DNA from: Clarireedia homoeocarpa
Taxonomy: Eukaryota; Ascomycota; Leotiomycetes; Helotiales; Rutstroemiaceae
Direction: 5' to 3'
Length of the DNA: 64,000 nucleotides
Assembly: GCA_001465935.1 (NCBI GenBank)
Contig: LNKV01000031.1
Coordinates: 209,871 to 273,870 of the forward strand
Part shown: piece after piece, positions 30,471-43,441 of the stretch
Numbering within the stretch: the stretch's first letter is position 1
Layout: each line of letters starts with the position of its first letter
The notes under the pieces: model-generated
Databases searched by the model: none
Told to the model about the DNA's origin: nothing
The model's input: only the letters and a program-made list of their open reading frames with translations
Position numbers and translations under genes: made by a program

Positions 30471-32035
30471 TTTGATGGTGTTTGAAGTGGAAGGGAAGTT
30501 GTTAGATAGTGTTGTGGGTTGGGAGATGTTGGATGTACTATATTAGATGATGTTGTTGAGATGAATGAGAATGAGATGAAGGTTTGAGAAGCTGTCATTC
30601 CCTCCTTATATAGAGAAATCTTGCGGCAAGGTTCTTGCCATAACTTCCTCATAGCAATTGAGCTGATCTCCATCATCACTAGTGCAAGACCGAAGGCTGA
30701 GCGATGGTGAGGTGATGCTCATGATGTGATATGACATCTCTAGCCCCAATTACCAAGCTCAAAACCAGCCGCAGCTACAATCACTTGAAGCCCTCACGTA
30801 GGTGGTACAATAAGAAGTCTTCTGTTCGGCTTAGAATGAGCTCATTCTCCAGAATGTGACCACTAACGCTATTTCTCTGAAGTAATTGAGAAGAGGCTCA
30901 GGCTGTCCTCGTACAAGCTGAGGGTAGTCGGCAGCTGTGAACAGTAAGACGTATGAAGCCAAGATGATAATACGAGAGACCTATGTGTATATACGGGCGA
31001 GCAATAGCATTCCGATTTGGGCCGACAGCACTTGCGTAACGTAAAATCATAAACTTATCGCAGCACTTGCTCGAACATACACGGTAGCTTCTAAGCTTAT
31101 TTTGATTCCATAGATCATCCCACACATAGCTATCTGACGTGTCTTTGCCAAAGCCAAAAGCTTGGCAAGTCAGACCATTAAAAAGGCGAATTGGAGCTGA
31201 ACTGAACAAAAAACCACTCTGATGAGCCTATAGCGACGGCTTCCTAAAAGCTAAAATATCACCTGAATATAGCAATCATAGGTAATTGGATAATAATTCC
31301 AGCCTTATATGATCTTGCGAAAGTGAGCCCGGGGCGGAGCTTTGGAGATCATGAGATATGCATAAGCCACCGAGTCCATGGACCAGGACCGGCGAGGAAA
31401 AATCACGTGGTAGTGAGATGAGGAAAACCCTAACAGCGGCACAATACGAAGATCTTTTCGCACGCATGCCTATGGCTATGAACTGTGGTCAGATGATGAG
31501 GGGTTGATGATGAGGGGTTGATGATGGTGAGAGGCTAAACTTCGTATATGTTTAGAGACCTTTCAACGTTGGCGGAGAACTATCAGAAAATGCTAGAAGA
31601 ACGTAAGGTGAGAATATACGATCATGGCTGAGACATTTTAGTCCCAAGCTTTTCGTACTATAGCGGAAGACCTTCTCACTAGAGCTTCGTCAAAAAAAAG
31701 AAGAGCTACTTCATCAGCCTTGGGATGTTACTATTTTCGAACTTTCAGAAAATTGGAAATAGTGTCAAACTATTGGGAAGATGCGAGGCAAAGTTCTGCA
31801 TGCGGGCATTGTATTTCATGGTGAGCACATTCGGACGGTAGCGGTCATGATTCAGATGATCTAAATCACTTTTTAACCTTCGGTGCCGAAGCTATAAATC
31901 AAGGTAAGGAGGAATCTCACCGCTTCAATGTCCCAATGATGGCCAGACATTTCAGCCGCAACATCTGTAATGACAATCATTCAAGTTTTCGCAGATCACA
32001 CATCCTTCTATGGGGAGTATTAGTAGTACAACATG
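30471..32035. other. Intergenic, 1.6 kb
   Basis: Contains the promoter of the secreted protein gene. No intact gene seen. A minus-strand frame (31276-31467) includes VLVHGLGGL, faintly like a lipase elbow, but has no further support. A short direct repeat GATGATGAGGGGTT occurs near 31493-31520. Confidence 0.35.
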
Positions 32036-32635
32036 TTAAGGATCGCCGTGTTGAGACCCTAGCTCGGAGACATCAAAGTTCAAGTCAGCCGCTAGCATGT
32101 CGATGACCGAGCAAATTCTCTTGAAATTTTCTAGGAACCCATAGGTCATAGACATTTTTGACAAAAGTGTACACCGTCGATTGAATGCACTCTTGAAACT
32201 AAGGCCAAAATCGAGTTGTGGACGAGAATCAGGACGCAATCCAGAAGAGTTCATGAATGGGCACGAGTTGGTCCAGCATTTATTGACCGTCTCTCGAAGA
32301 GCCTCCAGGTGTTCAGCTCCCCGATTGGCCAATATCTTAGCTGAAAGAACAATAAGCTGTGCAAGCTCGCGGATTACGTCAGTTTCGTTCTCGCCTCTAA
32401 GCCTGATCAATGTCTTTTTGAAAAGTTTATCGTCTGAGAGTAGCGTATCATAAGGTAGTAGCTGCGGTGTTTGCAGGAGCGTTTGGCAAAGCTTTTGACA
32501 AAGATTTCCGCTTCCAGCGGTAATGCTTTTGTGGTAGCCATCTATGAAGCTACCATACCCGTCCAGTTGTTCTCCATTCTGCTTCCGCGCTTGTTGGCTG
32601 CTCTGAATTTGTGTTTGAGCCGTTTCTGTACTCAT
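32036..32635 (-). CDS. Orphan intronless 199-residue protein
   Basis: A clean ATG at 32635 opens 199 residues without introns, and codon usage looks coding. The N terminus is Gln-rich (TAQTQIQSSQQARKQNGEQ). The remainder looks alpha-helical, with regularly spaced Leu/Ile (ELAQLIVLSAKIL) and five Cys. There is no signal peptide or membrane segment. I do not recognise the family. It sits alone between two gene-poor gaps in the decaying block, so it may be lineage-specific or the remainder of a larger gene. Confidence 0.5.
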   Translation of the reverse strand: MSTETAQTQIQSSQQARKQNGEQLDGYGSFIDGYHKSITAGSGNLCQKLCQTLLQTPQLLPYDTLLSDDKLFKKTLIRLRGENETDVIRELAQLIVLSAKILANRGAEHLEALRETVNKCWTNSCPFMNSSGLRPDSRPQLDFGLSFKSAFNRRCTLLSKMSMTYGFLENFKRICSVIDMLAADLNFDVSELGSQHGDP

Positions 32636-33528
32636 ACTAGCGTGTAAGCGCTTACAGCTTGGAGATCGCTTTTTTGCAACTGCATGATTGATAATATCTC
32701 AGAAACAATCCGTTGTATTCTCCTCTTGCCCTGTCGGCCAGGTTCCATTCTCTATCCAGAATTCAATTCCAGCCTCACTGATTGTCTTCTGAACTAGAAA
32801 TGTAGATGTAGATGTCTGTATTCGTTTTGTGGGCGGCTCAAACGAAGCGCATGATGGCGGAAATTCGTCCTTTCGAGGTCGTTATTGCGTCTTGTGAGGC
32901 ATTTAGGGACATTGAGGTCGATTGATAAAGTGTTTTCGGGGTCTCATGCGTTATCCTTCCTTGAAGTGGAAGGTGGAATAAGTATATATGCATAAAGATA
33001 GGAAAAGTGGAGAATGCGCTAGTCCTAATACGATGCGATAAACTCTCGTCGGCCTGGTTTATAACGACCTTTCTGGTGTAGAAGTCTCAAGCTGATAATA
33101 ATACCTATAGTTTGACTGGAAAATGAAGATATAATAGAATCTTGGATTCTCTCAGACAATAAAAAATATATATTATCCACAGTCTGTTCTATCTTTCCAC
33201 GTTAAAGTGAACATGGTTCAAGTTATAGTTATTCGAACTAATTTTGGCACCTAAGGAACTTGATATATGAACTTAATATAATTACTGAATATCAAGACTT
33301 CCTTGCAAGGCAACTTACAGACAGAAATTCTTTAGTTCATTTAGCTATGATTGATATACAGTGCAACAAGCCTATATAATATTCCGCCGAAGTAAACTAT
33401 CACCTAGACCATTCTAGCTTTGATAATTCTATTGGAAGAATCTACCTCGAGTAGTCTTATGTAGTCCCTTCTCTAAAATCGAATTGTTTCGAGGTTCTAA
33501 ACTCATTTGATCACCCCACTCCTCGAAC
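32636..33528. other. Intergenic
   Basis: AT-rich from about 33080 to 33480, resembling long fungal intergenic sequence. No gene seen. Confidence 0.4.
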
Positions 33529-35302
33529 TCATAGTCTATCCGTGACAATCTGCCTCTCCTCCCTCTCGCTCCCTGTCTGCCTATCCCCTTCACTCTCAGT
33601 CTCCCTCTCCCTTTCCCTCTGTTCTTTCTTCCCCTTATTCGGAACTAAACACCACAGCCCCGTACACACCACCAAAATTCCCACCACCACCGGCTGCAAC
33701 GCCTGCACCCCCTTACTCTGCGCAATAGCACCCACTACAAATGGAAAAATCGCCCCTCCAGACCCTCCAAACGCCGTCGCGAAGCCAATACTCCCCACGT
33801 GCAACTCCCTTGGCATCAGCTTCGTCACTAGCACAATCGCCGTCGGGAATAGCGGGCCGAGAAACATGCCCAGCAGCGCGATCGCTACGGCAGATGCGTA
33901 GAAGGAGGGCACGAGCCAGAAAATTAATTCAAGGCCGAGGCAGATGGCGAGATAGACGAGCACGGAGGTGAATTCACCGAGACGGGCTGTAATGAAAGAG
34001 AGCGCGATGCGACCGAAGGTCATGCCGGCCCAGAAACCGGTTGATGTGAGGGTAGAGTCGAAGGTGCTGGCGGAGCGCACGCGTGTCATGAATACGACGA
34101 TCCAACCACCAAGGGATACTGCATGTTCATTAGACCCCACATAAGTTTGCGGAATGAAGTAGAGAGAGGGGGGATAGAACATGACACATACCTTCAGCCC
34201 CGACGTAACCAAATACAAAGGCGGCGAAAATCCAGGTTAGTTTGTTACTGAGCGCTTCTCTCATTCGCCCAGTCTTAGCATTGGCATCGCGAGGATTCTC
34301 CGCTGCATATACAGCACCTGTTTGAGCCCAGAACGCCCATGTCGAAGTGATTAACTCGATACTAGACATACCAATCTAAGAACCCGTTCATCAGTATCCT
34401 GGTCTCCGAGCTTCCCGCGTTTTGGGGTATGTAAACAGCACTCACCATAATATAATAAAAATAGAACCACGGCAGCCCCGCCTTCGCCAACAGCCCCGCC
34501 GCAATCAAGGGTGCAATCGTGCCTCCCAACGAATAGCAGGCCTGCAAAAATCCCGACACCTCATTCGCGTTGGCCATATTCCCAATCCATGCACACCACG
34601 CCGCGTCCACGAGTCCGTTCCCGAACCCGATGACGATGAACATCACGACCAGAACCGGGTATGGTGGGTGATTGGCGAGTGTGATGTAGGGGATGAGATG
34701 GCAGAGCGGCGCGAGGATGGCGACCCCACGCTGTCCGAAACGCACGTGCATGCTGTCGTTGACGATGGAGGCGAGGGTGTAGCCGGCGAAGGGGGAGAGG
34801 AAGATTAGGGATACGACGGTGTAGGTGAGGTTGTAGTAGGTTTCTAACTGGGGGTGGGGTCAGGAATGGTGTAGTGGAGATGGGGAGGGGGAGGGGGGAT
34901 AATTTACATATGGAATTAGGGCCTAGATGGATGCAATTTAGCTATATTGCATTTATAGAATCCGAACCGACGATTAAGAGGAGCTGGCTGGGCGGATGGG
35001 GGATAGGATAGAATAGAACTTACACCATAAGCACCATCATTCATGCCAAGAGACAAGAAACCCCAGAACGATGCGCCCACACGGAACACATTGATTCGGG
35101 GGTGATTCCATCGTTGTAAAGCATCGACCGCTGTAGTTGGTGGACTGATATCTTGACTGATATCTTGTCTAATATCTTGTCTGATATCTTCTGCGTCTGG
35201 TCTAGCGGTGGATTGTTTGGGATTCCATGATGATGATAATGTGTTATTGTTGGGGAGAGGTTGTAGCTCAATCTCGCTGGCTGTGGTAATAGTGGTTGTC
35301 AT
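33529..35302 (-). CDS. MFS transporter (fungal fucose-permease / BSC6-like)
   Basis: Five exons (35024-35302, 34908-34922, 34446-34847, 34192-34375, 33529-34118) encode 489 residues. A ~60-residue acidic, Gln/Asp-rich cytosolic N terminus has three DIxQD repeats. It is followed by about eleven to twelve hydrophobic helices: FWGFLSLGMNDGAYGALIPY, SLIFLSPFAGYTLASI, VMFIVIGFGNGLVDAAWCAW, and near the end ALLGMFLGPLFPTAIVLV and GSGGAIFPFVVGA. The motifs GxNDGAxG and GxGNGLxDAxxNxW fit the fungal group related to bacterial fucose permeases. Exon 2 is only 15 nt (ALIPY). Skipping it would keep frame but remove part of helix 1. The C-terminal tail is extremely charged (KEQREREREx). The substrate cannot be told from sequence. 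Confidence 0.85.
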
Positions 35303-35515
35303 GGTAGTTGGATGGACTTTGTTTCCAATCAATCGTATTTAACTCCGACTGAGATGAGGTGGAATTATAGATGGGGGAGATTTATTTATGATATGAAGAC
35401 TGAGTGAAAGAAACTCTATACTCGACCATGAATCTGTGAGCTCACATAGCTTTATGTAGTTCTCATGTGGACCAGTTAGTCCAGGCGCAGATATCACTGC
35501 AATATTCTTCATTTT
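35303..35515. promoter_or_regulatory. MFS gene upstream region
   Basis: Short region upstream of the transporter start. Nothing distinctive seen. Confidence 0.3.
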
Positions 35516-35760
35516 TCATTCACCTTGAAGGATCTGGATAGAATACGCGACGTCTGCGTAAGAGGAACAAACGTAATCATACACGGTGGGAATAACATGG
35601 ACAATCCATGGTAAAACAACGGAAAAACTTCGGCAACTTACAGTGCCATGGATCTTGACAGGTTCACAACAAACAAGCACGCACTTCTTTCGCCGTATGA
35701 CTCGATCGTCTTCATTAACTTCCTGCACCTGCTTTGTAAGGCCCATGAAGTTTGTATATC
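35516..35760 (-). pseudogene. Probable Rho-family GTPase relic
   Basis: A minus-strand frame reads RRKKCVLVCCEPVKIHGT and then VIPTVYDYVCSSYADV. This resembles the start of Rho/Rac GTPases: KKCVVVGDGAVGKT, then the switch I effector loop YxPTVFENYxADV. The P-loop GxxxxGK(S/T) is destroyed and the protein ends before the DTAGQE motif. A GTAAGT-like donor follows HGT, so part of the alignment may cross an intron. I infer a decayed fragment. The match is short and could be chance. Confidence 0.35.
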
Positions 35761-35869
35761 TGTCCTGTTAATTACCAATTCTTCTGAGCGCTATTCGTGG
35801 ACTCAGTAGTGAGGCCAGATCACACCTTTGGAGAATTTACTACTGGTACTTCAAGACCTTGTCAGAGAC

Positions 35870-36490
35870 TTCTTGATATTTGCTCAAGCCTGATTGTTGG
35901 CGCAAAAGGTGGCTTACAAAGGCAACGTCCTGCAGGCTGCAATATGCGGTACAAGCTCTCCTCAAATGGGGCGGAGATATAATTCATATGGAGGGCACTT
36001 TGGAAATGCTTTGGAAGTAGCCATTGCTAAAGGAAATGAATGATATTGCTGCTACACTCTTTGCCGAAGCAGGAATCTTTGTGCACTGTGCACACAACAG
36101 GAAGTTGTATGGGGAGCCACTGGGGACAGCTATCATAGAAGTTCTTGATTGTATGGTTCAGACCTAGGAGACCGCGGAGCTGATATTTCTATCGAACAAT
36201 TCCCCAGTGGGACTCAAGATATGACGCAACAGGTTTAGGACATGTCAAAGTCGTGCATGGTTTGTTTTGCAATAATCTCTCAACTTCCTCAATAGTCAGC
36301 GCATAGAGGACTGCACTTCATGACCCTTCTGCGAAAAGTCGAAATCGTGTGCTCAAGTTGCTGCTTTAGCATGAAGTCAACGAAAGACGGGAACAAAATG
36401 ACAGCACCGCATTGTACCACAGACGGCTGCTTCACTGCAGGAGATATTCACAAGTTGGTGACTGACCTCGGCGCAAGGCTTGATTAGGTA
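35870..36490 (+). pseudogene. Ankyrin-repeat gene relic
   Basis: Different plus frames in turn encode ankyrin-like pieces: GNVLQAA, then YGGHFGNALEVAIAKGNE, then LFAEAGIFVH...LYGEPLGTAI, GDRGADISIE, HEVNERREQNDSTALY and DIHKLVTDLGARLD. These match the fungal consensus NAxGGxYGNALQAAxxxGNExIVxLLLxxGADVN. The pieces are separated by stops and frame changes, so the gene is broken. Confidence 0.5.
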
Positions 36491-38904
36491 GACATGAATA
36501 TGTTAGGATCTGCCCCAGTGGCATTCAGAATGACCTTACACCTAGAATGTTTCGTTCTAACCTTCTAAAAGAACTTTCGCCAGCCTATATCTGCCGGTAT
36601 AGGTAAGATTCTACAGGAGACTAACCTAGATAATCCTGGTCGCATCAGCAATCAACCTCATCAAGAATTCGGAAAGTAGGACCTGCATCTCCCAGAAACT
36701 CTCATTCACATGTTTCAATTACTTGCAAAATGTCAACGTTTCTATTTGTAGTGAATTTTGCAATGTACTGTCTATCTTAGGAGTACTTGCTCACGCAGCT
36801 TGCTCCGAGGCGATTTTCCTCCGTAAAATCAGATACCTTGCATTTCATCCTCCAGGTCCTTGTAATCTTCAACCCGACGTGCTAAATAGCCGCCTTTTCG
36901 AAGTAGCAGATCAATCGGCGCGGTGCATACCGGCGAAGGCCAGACTTCCAGGCTCCATGGTATGCCGGGAACGTCTCTTTTTTATATGCTCTAGTGAAAT
37001 ATACACCTTGGAAAGAGTTCAATTATCCTGTATAAGTTCCATCAATGACCGATGTGCAAGTCTGTCTCTGCAAATGTGAATGAAAGAAACATAATCACTC
37101 GGAGTCAACAGATAGTTCATGTAATCTTACATACAAGCCAACCAATACAGATTGATTGAAGGAGCTCAGTTGGAAACATCTTTTACGCTGGCGTTGTGCT
37201 TAAATTAATACTTACTTATCTACTTATATACTTACAGTACGTACACGAAGAGAGAATACTCAGTAATCTCCCTTCCTAATAGAGTATATCTACCTCTATA
37301 TCAAGAATTCGAAAAACACTCACAGTTTCCCAACTTATCAAGCAAGTTGCAACAAGTATCTATCTACCTCTCCCACCTCATCGACTTGCTATCCGTCGCG
37401 CGACCATGAATTGACAGATGGCCTATGATTGGCAGACGCAGAGTTTTCTCTTTTAGCTTACCAGGAGTTAGAAGAAATTGTAATCTCAGTCCCGTTGCAT
37501 CGCGAGACGAGAGAAGTGGGTAGAAGACGTGCGTGAAGAATGACACATCATCATCATCATTAATTATCAATTTGCTCCCCTCTCCCTTTTAACTTTCACT
37601 TTCACCAACGAGAGGATGATATATATGTATGCGTGTGTATGTATGTATATTTGATATTTGCTGCTCTGCACCCCTTGCTCTCTCTCATTCCCACTGCCTC
37701 CCACACTTTCGCAACAGCATTGCGTTTCATTTCTTCACCTCCATTCTACCTCCTTCGATTCCTGTCAAATACAACATACAAACAAACCACACTCTCTGTA
37801 TTCAGCTTCCGTTCTCATTCCCTGTTTCAACCATCTCTCTCCTTCTCCCTCTCTCATGCTATACTTATGCTCATCTAACAAACCACACTTCTCTTCTTGC
37901 TCTCGCTTCCGCTTCCGCTTTCACTTCCACTATCCATGCTATCGCCCACTCACTCGGCCGCTCCTGCCATAATTACTTATTTTTCTTCCAAATCGTCTCA
38001 CTCCATTCCGTCACCTCCTTCAACGTCAGGCAGAGTCAACCTCCCATTCCACTGCTCGCAGCCTCCCAATCAACCACAAAAAACTGAAAGAAAAAGGAGA
38101 TAGAAAGAAACAAAGAGAATAAAGTTCGATTTATCCTCCCCTTCTCTCTACCTGACCGAACGAAAGAAGTATTTTATTTCATATTCCCATGTTTCCCCTT
38201 CCACCCATCCATCCCTTCAAGGGACAGTAAAATTTCAGCATGAATACTGGCAATCAACCTCACCGGATAGAGTAAAAAAAAAAAAAAGAACAACGAATTT
38301 TGCCTCCCTTCCAGGCATCCCTGCCCCTCGCCCCATGCATAAAACGCCATACGCCATTTCGCTACTTGCTTGTGTAACAGATCGAACGATGAATAAACCC
38401 TTGCCAATTTGATTGAATCGAATAGAATTGGCGCGACAGGATGGGAACAAATAAAAGGGGAACAAATAAAAGGCAAACAAAACAAACGTATTTTTTGATA
38501 TGATACAAGGTAGATAGGTGTTGGTGAATGAATATGATGGAATAGGTTGTGTGTGACTTCTTTAACCTTTTGCAAGAAAAAAGCACACTTATGCGCATAT
38601 CAGAGACTTTCGGTCGAGTATCTCTGCGCGGTCATCCGATGATGGCTGAGCTGAATAACAAGTATTCTGACTTTTGGACAAAGCATAAGCAGCCACGTAC
38701 CCGCATGATGTTGATAAGGTAAGGTACCTAATTCTTTTTTTGGATGGAAATGTGCTATTGGGTCATCTGATCTATAGCATCATGTGAGACAAATTCCACG
38801 TGACAATAGAATGCTGGATCGCAAAATAGGAAGACATGCTCAGAAGTCCGAATTTTGACGTTGGGGAATAAGGTGTAAGAATGTGGCCACCGAAGAAAAC
38901 CCCC
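36491..38904. other. Intergenic, 2.4 kb
   Basis: No gene supported. About 37620-38100 is pyrimidine-rich on the plus strand and gives low-complexity open frames. An A-run lies at about 38273-38287. The right end carries the 3' flank of the Rco1-like gene. Confidence 0.45.
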
Positions 38905-41900
38905 TTAAGCCTCACTGTCAGCCTTATCGTTGTCCGAGGCATCGGCAGATCCGACGACACGTTGTATCAATTCTTTCATGGCGATTAATGACGATTTGTC
39001 GGATTTAGTAAAGCTCTCTGCCCGAGCATTAGGACCAAGCTTCGACGCATCACCTTGTGCAATCAATTTGATGACTGGCTCTGGGGCCTCGGCCTGAAAT
39101 AGAAGATAAAATTAGCGTTTGTGTTACGTCATACTTTACGTAGCTTTTGTGGCAGACTTACAATGAGCGTATCAATCAGGTTTTGGGTGATACCAATATC
39201 TAGGTTCGAGTTGGCGAGGTATGCAAGATTCAACGCGGCTTGCTGTTCGTCCAGAGACCGTATGGTAAATGGGGTGGACTGTGTGGGTGTGGGTGTTGAT
39301 GGTGATGGTGATGGTGATGGTTGAGATCGCGAAATTGCATGCTTGGCGATGTCTCGTTGGGAGTATTCTCCAAATTCCCGGTGAACACTGCAAGTGAAAT
39401 TAGCAAAGCGACACGGGAAAATGATTTTGAATGATACATACCGTGAAATGAAGTCAAGTTTGATGCCCTCCTCAGGAAGTCTGTAAACGCGACCGTACTC
39501 TTTTTGTTCGAAGAAGCCAGATTCCTCGTCCTCGTCCTCAGTAGGAGTGTTCTCGATTTCAATGTACCCATTATTTTTGAGACCACGAGACACAGCTGGC
39601 TTGATAGCTGATGCGCCTTTGATCCTTCGGAACTTGTGAGCAGGGCCCAACGCTCCCGACAAAGAGAGAAGATCATCAACATGAGCCGGGCATCTCCATG
39701 CTTTTCCAGGTGGTGGTTCCTTTGCCAAAGGAATATCCAGACAATCCAAATGCCATGATAGACTACAATAGCTACATGGAATGATGGCTTTGTTAGGTGG
39801 AGATGCAGCTCTATGACAGTGGTGACATAAAATTGGATTTCCTTTGTTATCCTTCAGCCTGAAGTAATCCGGAGCTTCATCGTAACCAGCACGATTGTTC
39901 CTATCATAAAGTTAGCAAAGATCGCCGAGATGACAATTCGTCCGGTAAGCTTACTTTGGTTTTGGTACCACCCCTTCTTCATACTCTCCCTCTGTTCCGG
40001 TCTTAACATTGTCGAAATACTCGCGAATTGATTTTGGGAGATGGAATGCACTAGGATTCTTCCTTTCTAGATTCGCTAACAACAGCCCAAAGGTACCGGC
40101 AGCTTCTTCCTTCGATCGAGGGACATGACGCGCAAGACAAGCCGTGCAAAACCATTCCTCTTCTTGAAGCAAATCTGATTGCTCAAGTGGTGGATCGATG
40201 CATTTGAAATGGAATGAACGAGTGCATCCATCGCAGCAGACTAATTGTCCGTTGCCCCCACAAGCAGCACAGTACTCATCGTTTTCACCCGTCTGTTTCT
40301 GCATGTGTCAGCGTATGATTATTCCATAACCCACAATCCCAAGGAATAATGCGATTGTGATTGTGAAGGTGGCAAAGTTTCAAGTGTGGGGGTGCCCTGG
40401 CTCGGCAAAAACGGAATGGGGCTGTCACAGCAGAGTTTGCTTCCGCCCGGGCTTTTGCATTTGCAATACCCCCAGGACCCATCCTCCATCATATTGAAAC
40501 AGCAATCCAAATTTAAATCAAAATCACCAAATGAGCTCCTTTGATAGTGTTTCACAATACAGCCCACAAGCAACGATGAATGAACGTGTGAAGGGTATGA
40601 TAGAGATGGAAGGAAAAGTCGCTCTGGAGGACAAGGAAGCCAGAAAGCGATGAGAACTTTACAACATCGCCTTCCTTTCTCATTGAACTCCAATATGAAC
40701 GAGCAAAATGACTTACTGTATCCTTTTCTAATGGGCTATCCCGTTCACCGCTTGCCTTTGGAATTCCAGCTGAAGGGCCACTCTTTTTCTTCATTGGTCT
40801 GTGCGAGAAGAATTGTTAGCAATTTTTTTCCTGTCATTGAAAATGAAAGATTCGAGTGAAATACGAGGTGAAATGAATGAATGTAAGAAGGTTCCGCTAG
40901 TCGCCTGTGCGACACGAACACAAGTATGTTGGCAAACACAACAAGTCTGTTGTGTTAATGCGAAAATGTAGAAGGTGCAAAGGGATGTGCGAAAATTTTA
41001 GTCGAGAAATACAGAATCCTTTGAGGAATGTAGAAAACTAAATCTGACGTGATACAAAGAAATGAAATATGAGAAACTTACGAAGTTTTGACACGTAGAC
41101 CTGTGCCTGGCCTTCCTCTCCTCGTTGGTCGGTTGGAAGTAGTAGGCGTGCCAGCACGAGAATTAGGGAGAGAGCCTGGGGCCATATCTGGCTGAAATGA
41201 TAGTACCGTCGGAGAACTCATTTCAGAGTCGTAATTATTGTTGCTGTTGTTGGTACTCCTTCTGGTCGATCGTTCATTCTTATTCAGAAGTCGAACCTTT
41301 GTCGGTCTCCCTGAGGCTGTCGCCGAAGCCGTTGGAATAGCGACTGAATCATCATCAGATGCGGAATCCAACGCTCGAATAGGAGTCACACTCCTGGGAA
41401 CGGTACGCTCAAAGCTCTCGTGGACGTAGACACTGTTGTTCGTGATCTCTCTTGCCTTCCGCTTTAATTGCCCAATAACCTCACCCTCTTCGTATAGAGG
41501 AGTAGTAGGAGCCTTATCCTTCTTCGACTTGAAGACGATTTGACTCTTGCGTCCTGTGGGCTGTTTCAACACAGGAACGTTGCTGGTGACAGATGAAGAA
41601 GAAGAAGATAATGTGCGAACTAATTCTGGTGCCATCTCTGATGGAGTCTGAGAAGTACCTTTCCGTGGTTGTGAATTTGGATTCGTGGTGACGTTATTGG
41701 AATTTCTCGAGAGATTGATAGCGGGAAAGGAAGGAGGAACAGGTGATGAAGTTTTGGATTTGCCTCTAGCCGATAATTTGTTATTCGTGTTGTCCTCAAT
41801 AGTCGAGAAATTGTATCGTTCGGCTCTGGATAATTCCTCGCTTCTCATTGGCTGATTTTTATTGACCGACCGTTCAGCATTTGACTGGGTCTCGCTTGAG

Positions 41901-43441
41901 ACAGATGCATTGGCATGATTACCCGCCCCAACAGTACCCTTGCCCTTGGATCGATCGAATCCCTCGGATGATTTTGTTGTACCAGCGTCAATTGGAGCGT
42001 GGTCAAAATTCATAGGACTATCGTATGTGTCATCCTCTAGTATTTGCTCATCAACAGAAGATAATGATGATGAGCTTGAGACTGAGCCTGTTCTTGGCCG
42101 CTCCGGTAATTCCGGAAACAGAGATGTTCCATCCGGGGCTTCAGTAAACACCGATGGATCTGCGTTTTGGTGTCCGTTCACATTCTCTTTGGTTGCACTT
42201 GCATCAAGAGTGCCGTTGGTTTGATCCTCTGTAGCAGTAAAATCATTCGACTTCTGCTTTTTGTTAGGATATTCGGCGTGATTATCTTCCTCCTTGGGTG
42301 ATACAGGGGTTGAAGATGACTGAACAACTGATGGCCGTTCTGCGTTGCTGCCGCCTGAAGTTTCGGCGACTGGTAGATTGGTAGTAACGGGTGGCGGTGG
42401 TTGAGCTGGAGTCGCGTAGGGTGTCTGATATGTAGGGTTGACTGTTTTGAAAACTGGCAGGAATGGTTGATAAAGTACAGGCGGAGGAGCTGGAGGCTGA
42501 AAGACACGCTGCCGTAATTTATATGATGGTGGCCGATCACTCCCGTCTCCAAGAAAGTAATATTGAGCAGTCTTTTCAAGCCTCCCCTCCTTCTTTCTTC
42601 CTTTCATGATGCGATAGAACTCGTTTCTTTGGGCTTCAGAAGCTGTTTCGAAAACCATGGCTTCGAAGAGTCCTCCGAAAGTTTGTAAATCGTCATCATA
42701 TAAAGTCCGCAAAGCATAAGCTGTGGGGTATCTGCCCTCGTCAACCGCTATTTGAACAGCCTCCTCAACGATTTTGTGCATTTGTCCCCGTCGATAATCC
42801 CAGCCACCATCCCTCTCTTGATATGCATTAAATGGTCGGGAATAATTTGAGGAAGGTGAGTGCTGCGAGATAGGTGTGTTTTGGTTCGATGCCATCGCAA
42901 AAACTCCTTGGCCTTCACTGCGGTTACCTGCGCTTTGAGGGGCAACACTCGATCTAGGCAAGCTTTTGCGCGCAGCTGTCTGTCGTTGAGGAGTCGATGG
43001 CGGAACATAATCGGAATCATCCAGCTTCGTAGAGGTCGATCTTCGTCGCGCTATATCTGGAACCGGTTCTGGGGTCGCAATCACCTCATTGGGAGTAACC
43101 GACAAAGAAGGCGCCGAGCCTTCTGGTTTCTTCCCCTGGGCAGCACGTCTATTCCCATTTCCTTCCACAGTATCAGGCTTTGCGGCAGATTTAACAGCTT
43201 TCGCACTCGGTCGTGTTCCTAATGGCGCCATATTTGCGACAACACCGTGCCTCTCAATTCCTGCTTCTGCAAACGAGGGTAGTGGCGCGGGCAGTTGAGG
43301 TTCCACCCATTTCTGCATAAACGTTTTCGGGGCGCCTGTATCTGCGAAGCTTCTTGGAGAAGACTTTGCATTATTCTGCGCAGATATGAAAGGGCTGGAC
43401 CGTCGCGATCGTGTTGGACGGGAATTTGGTTGGTGGTTCAT
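38905..43441 (-). CDS. RCO1: Double PHD-finger protein, Rco1-like Rpd3S subunit
   Basis: Rco1 belongs to the Rpd3S histone deacetylase complex, which acts on nucleosomes in transcribed genes. Six exons (41082-43441, 40717-40798, 39955-40298, 39442-39900, 39162-39387, 38905-39093) give 1219 residues. The N-terminal ~780 residues are Ser/Pro-rich and disordered. They include one conserved block (DYRRGQMHKIVEEAVQIAVD through the EFYRIMKGRKK region). PHD1 is ENDEYCAACGGNGQLVCCDGC...FHFKC...WFCTAC. PHD2 is ILCHHCHRAASPP...CSYCSLSWHLDCLD...WRCPAH. The C terminus has an (SP)n run and a short helical region (DEQQAALNLAYLAN). Intron 2 is unusually long (418 nt). The symbol is by analogy with yeast; Cti6-like is a less likely alternative. 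Confidence 0.83.

Noticed and set aside
31276..31467. VLVHGLGGL segment as a lipase or NACHT-associated hydrolase relic
   Set aside because: Too short; the serine elbow GxSxG is absent and no neighbouring motifs were found on the same strand.
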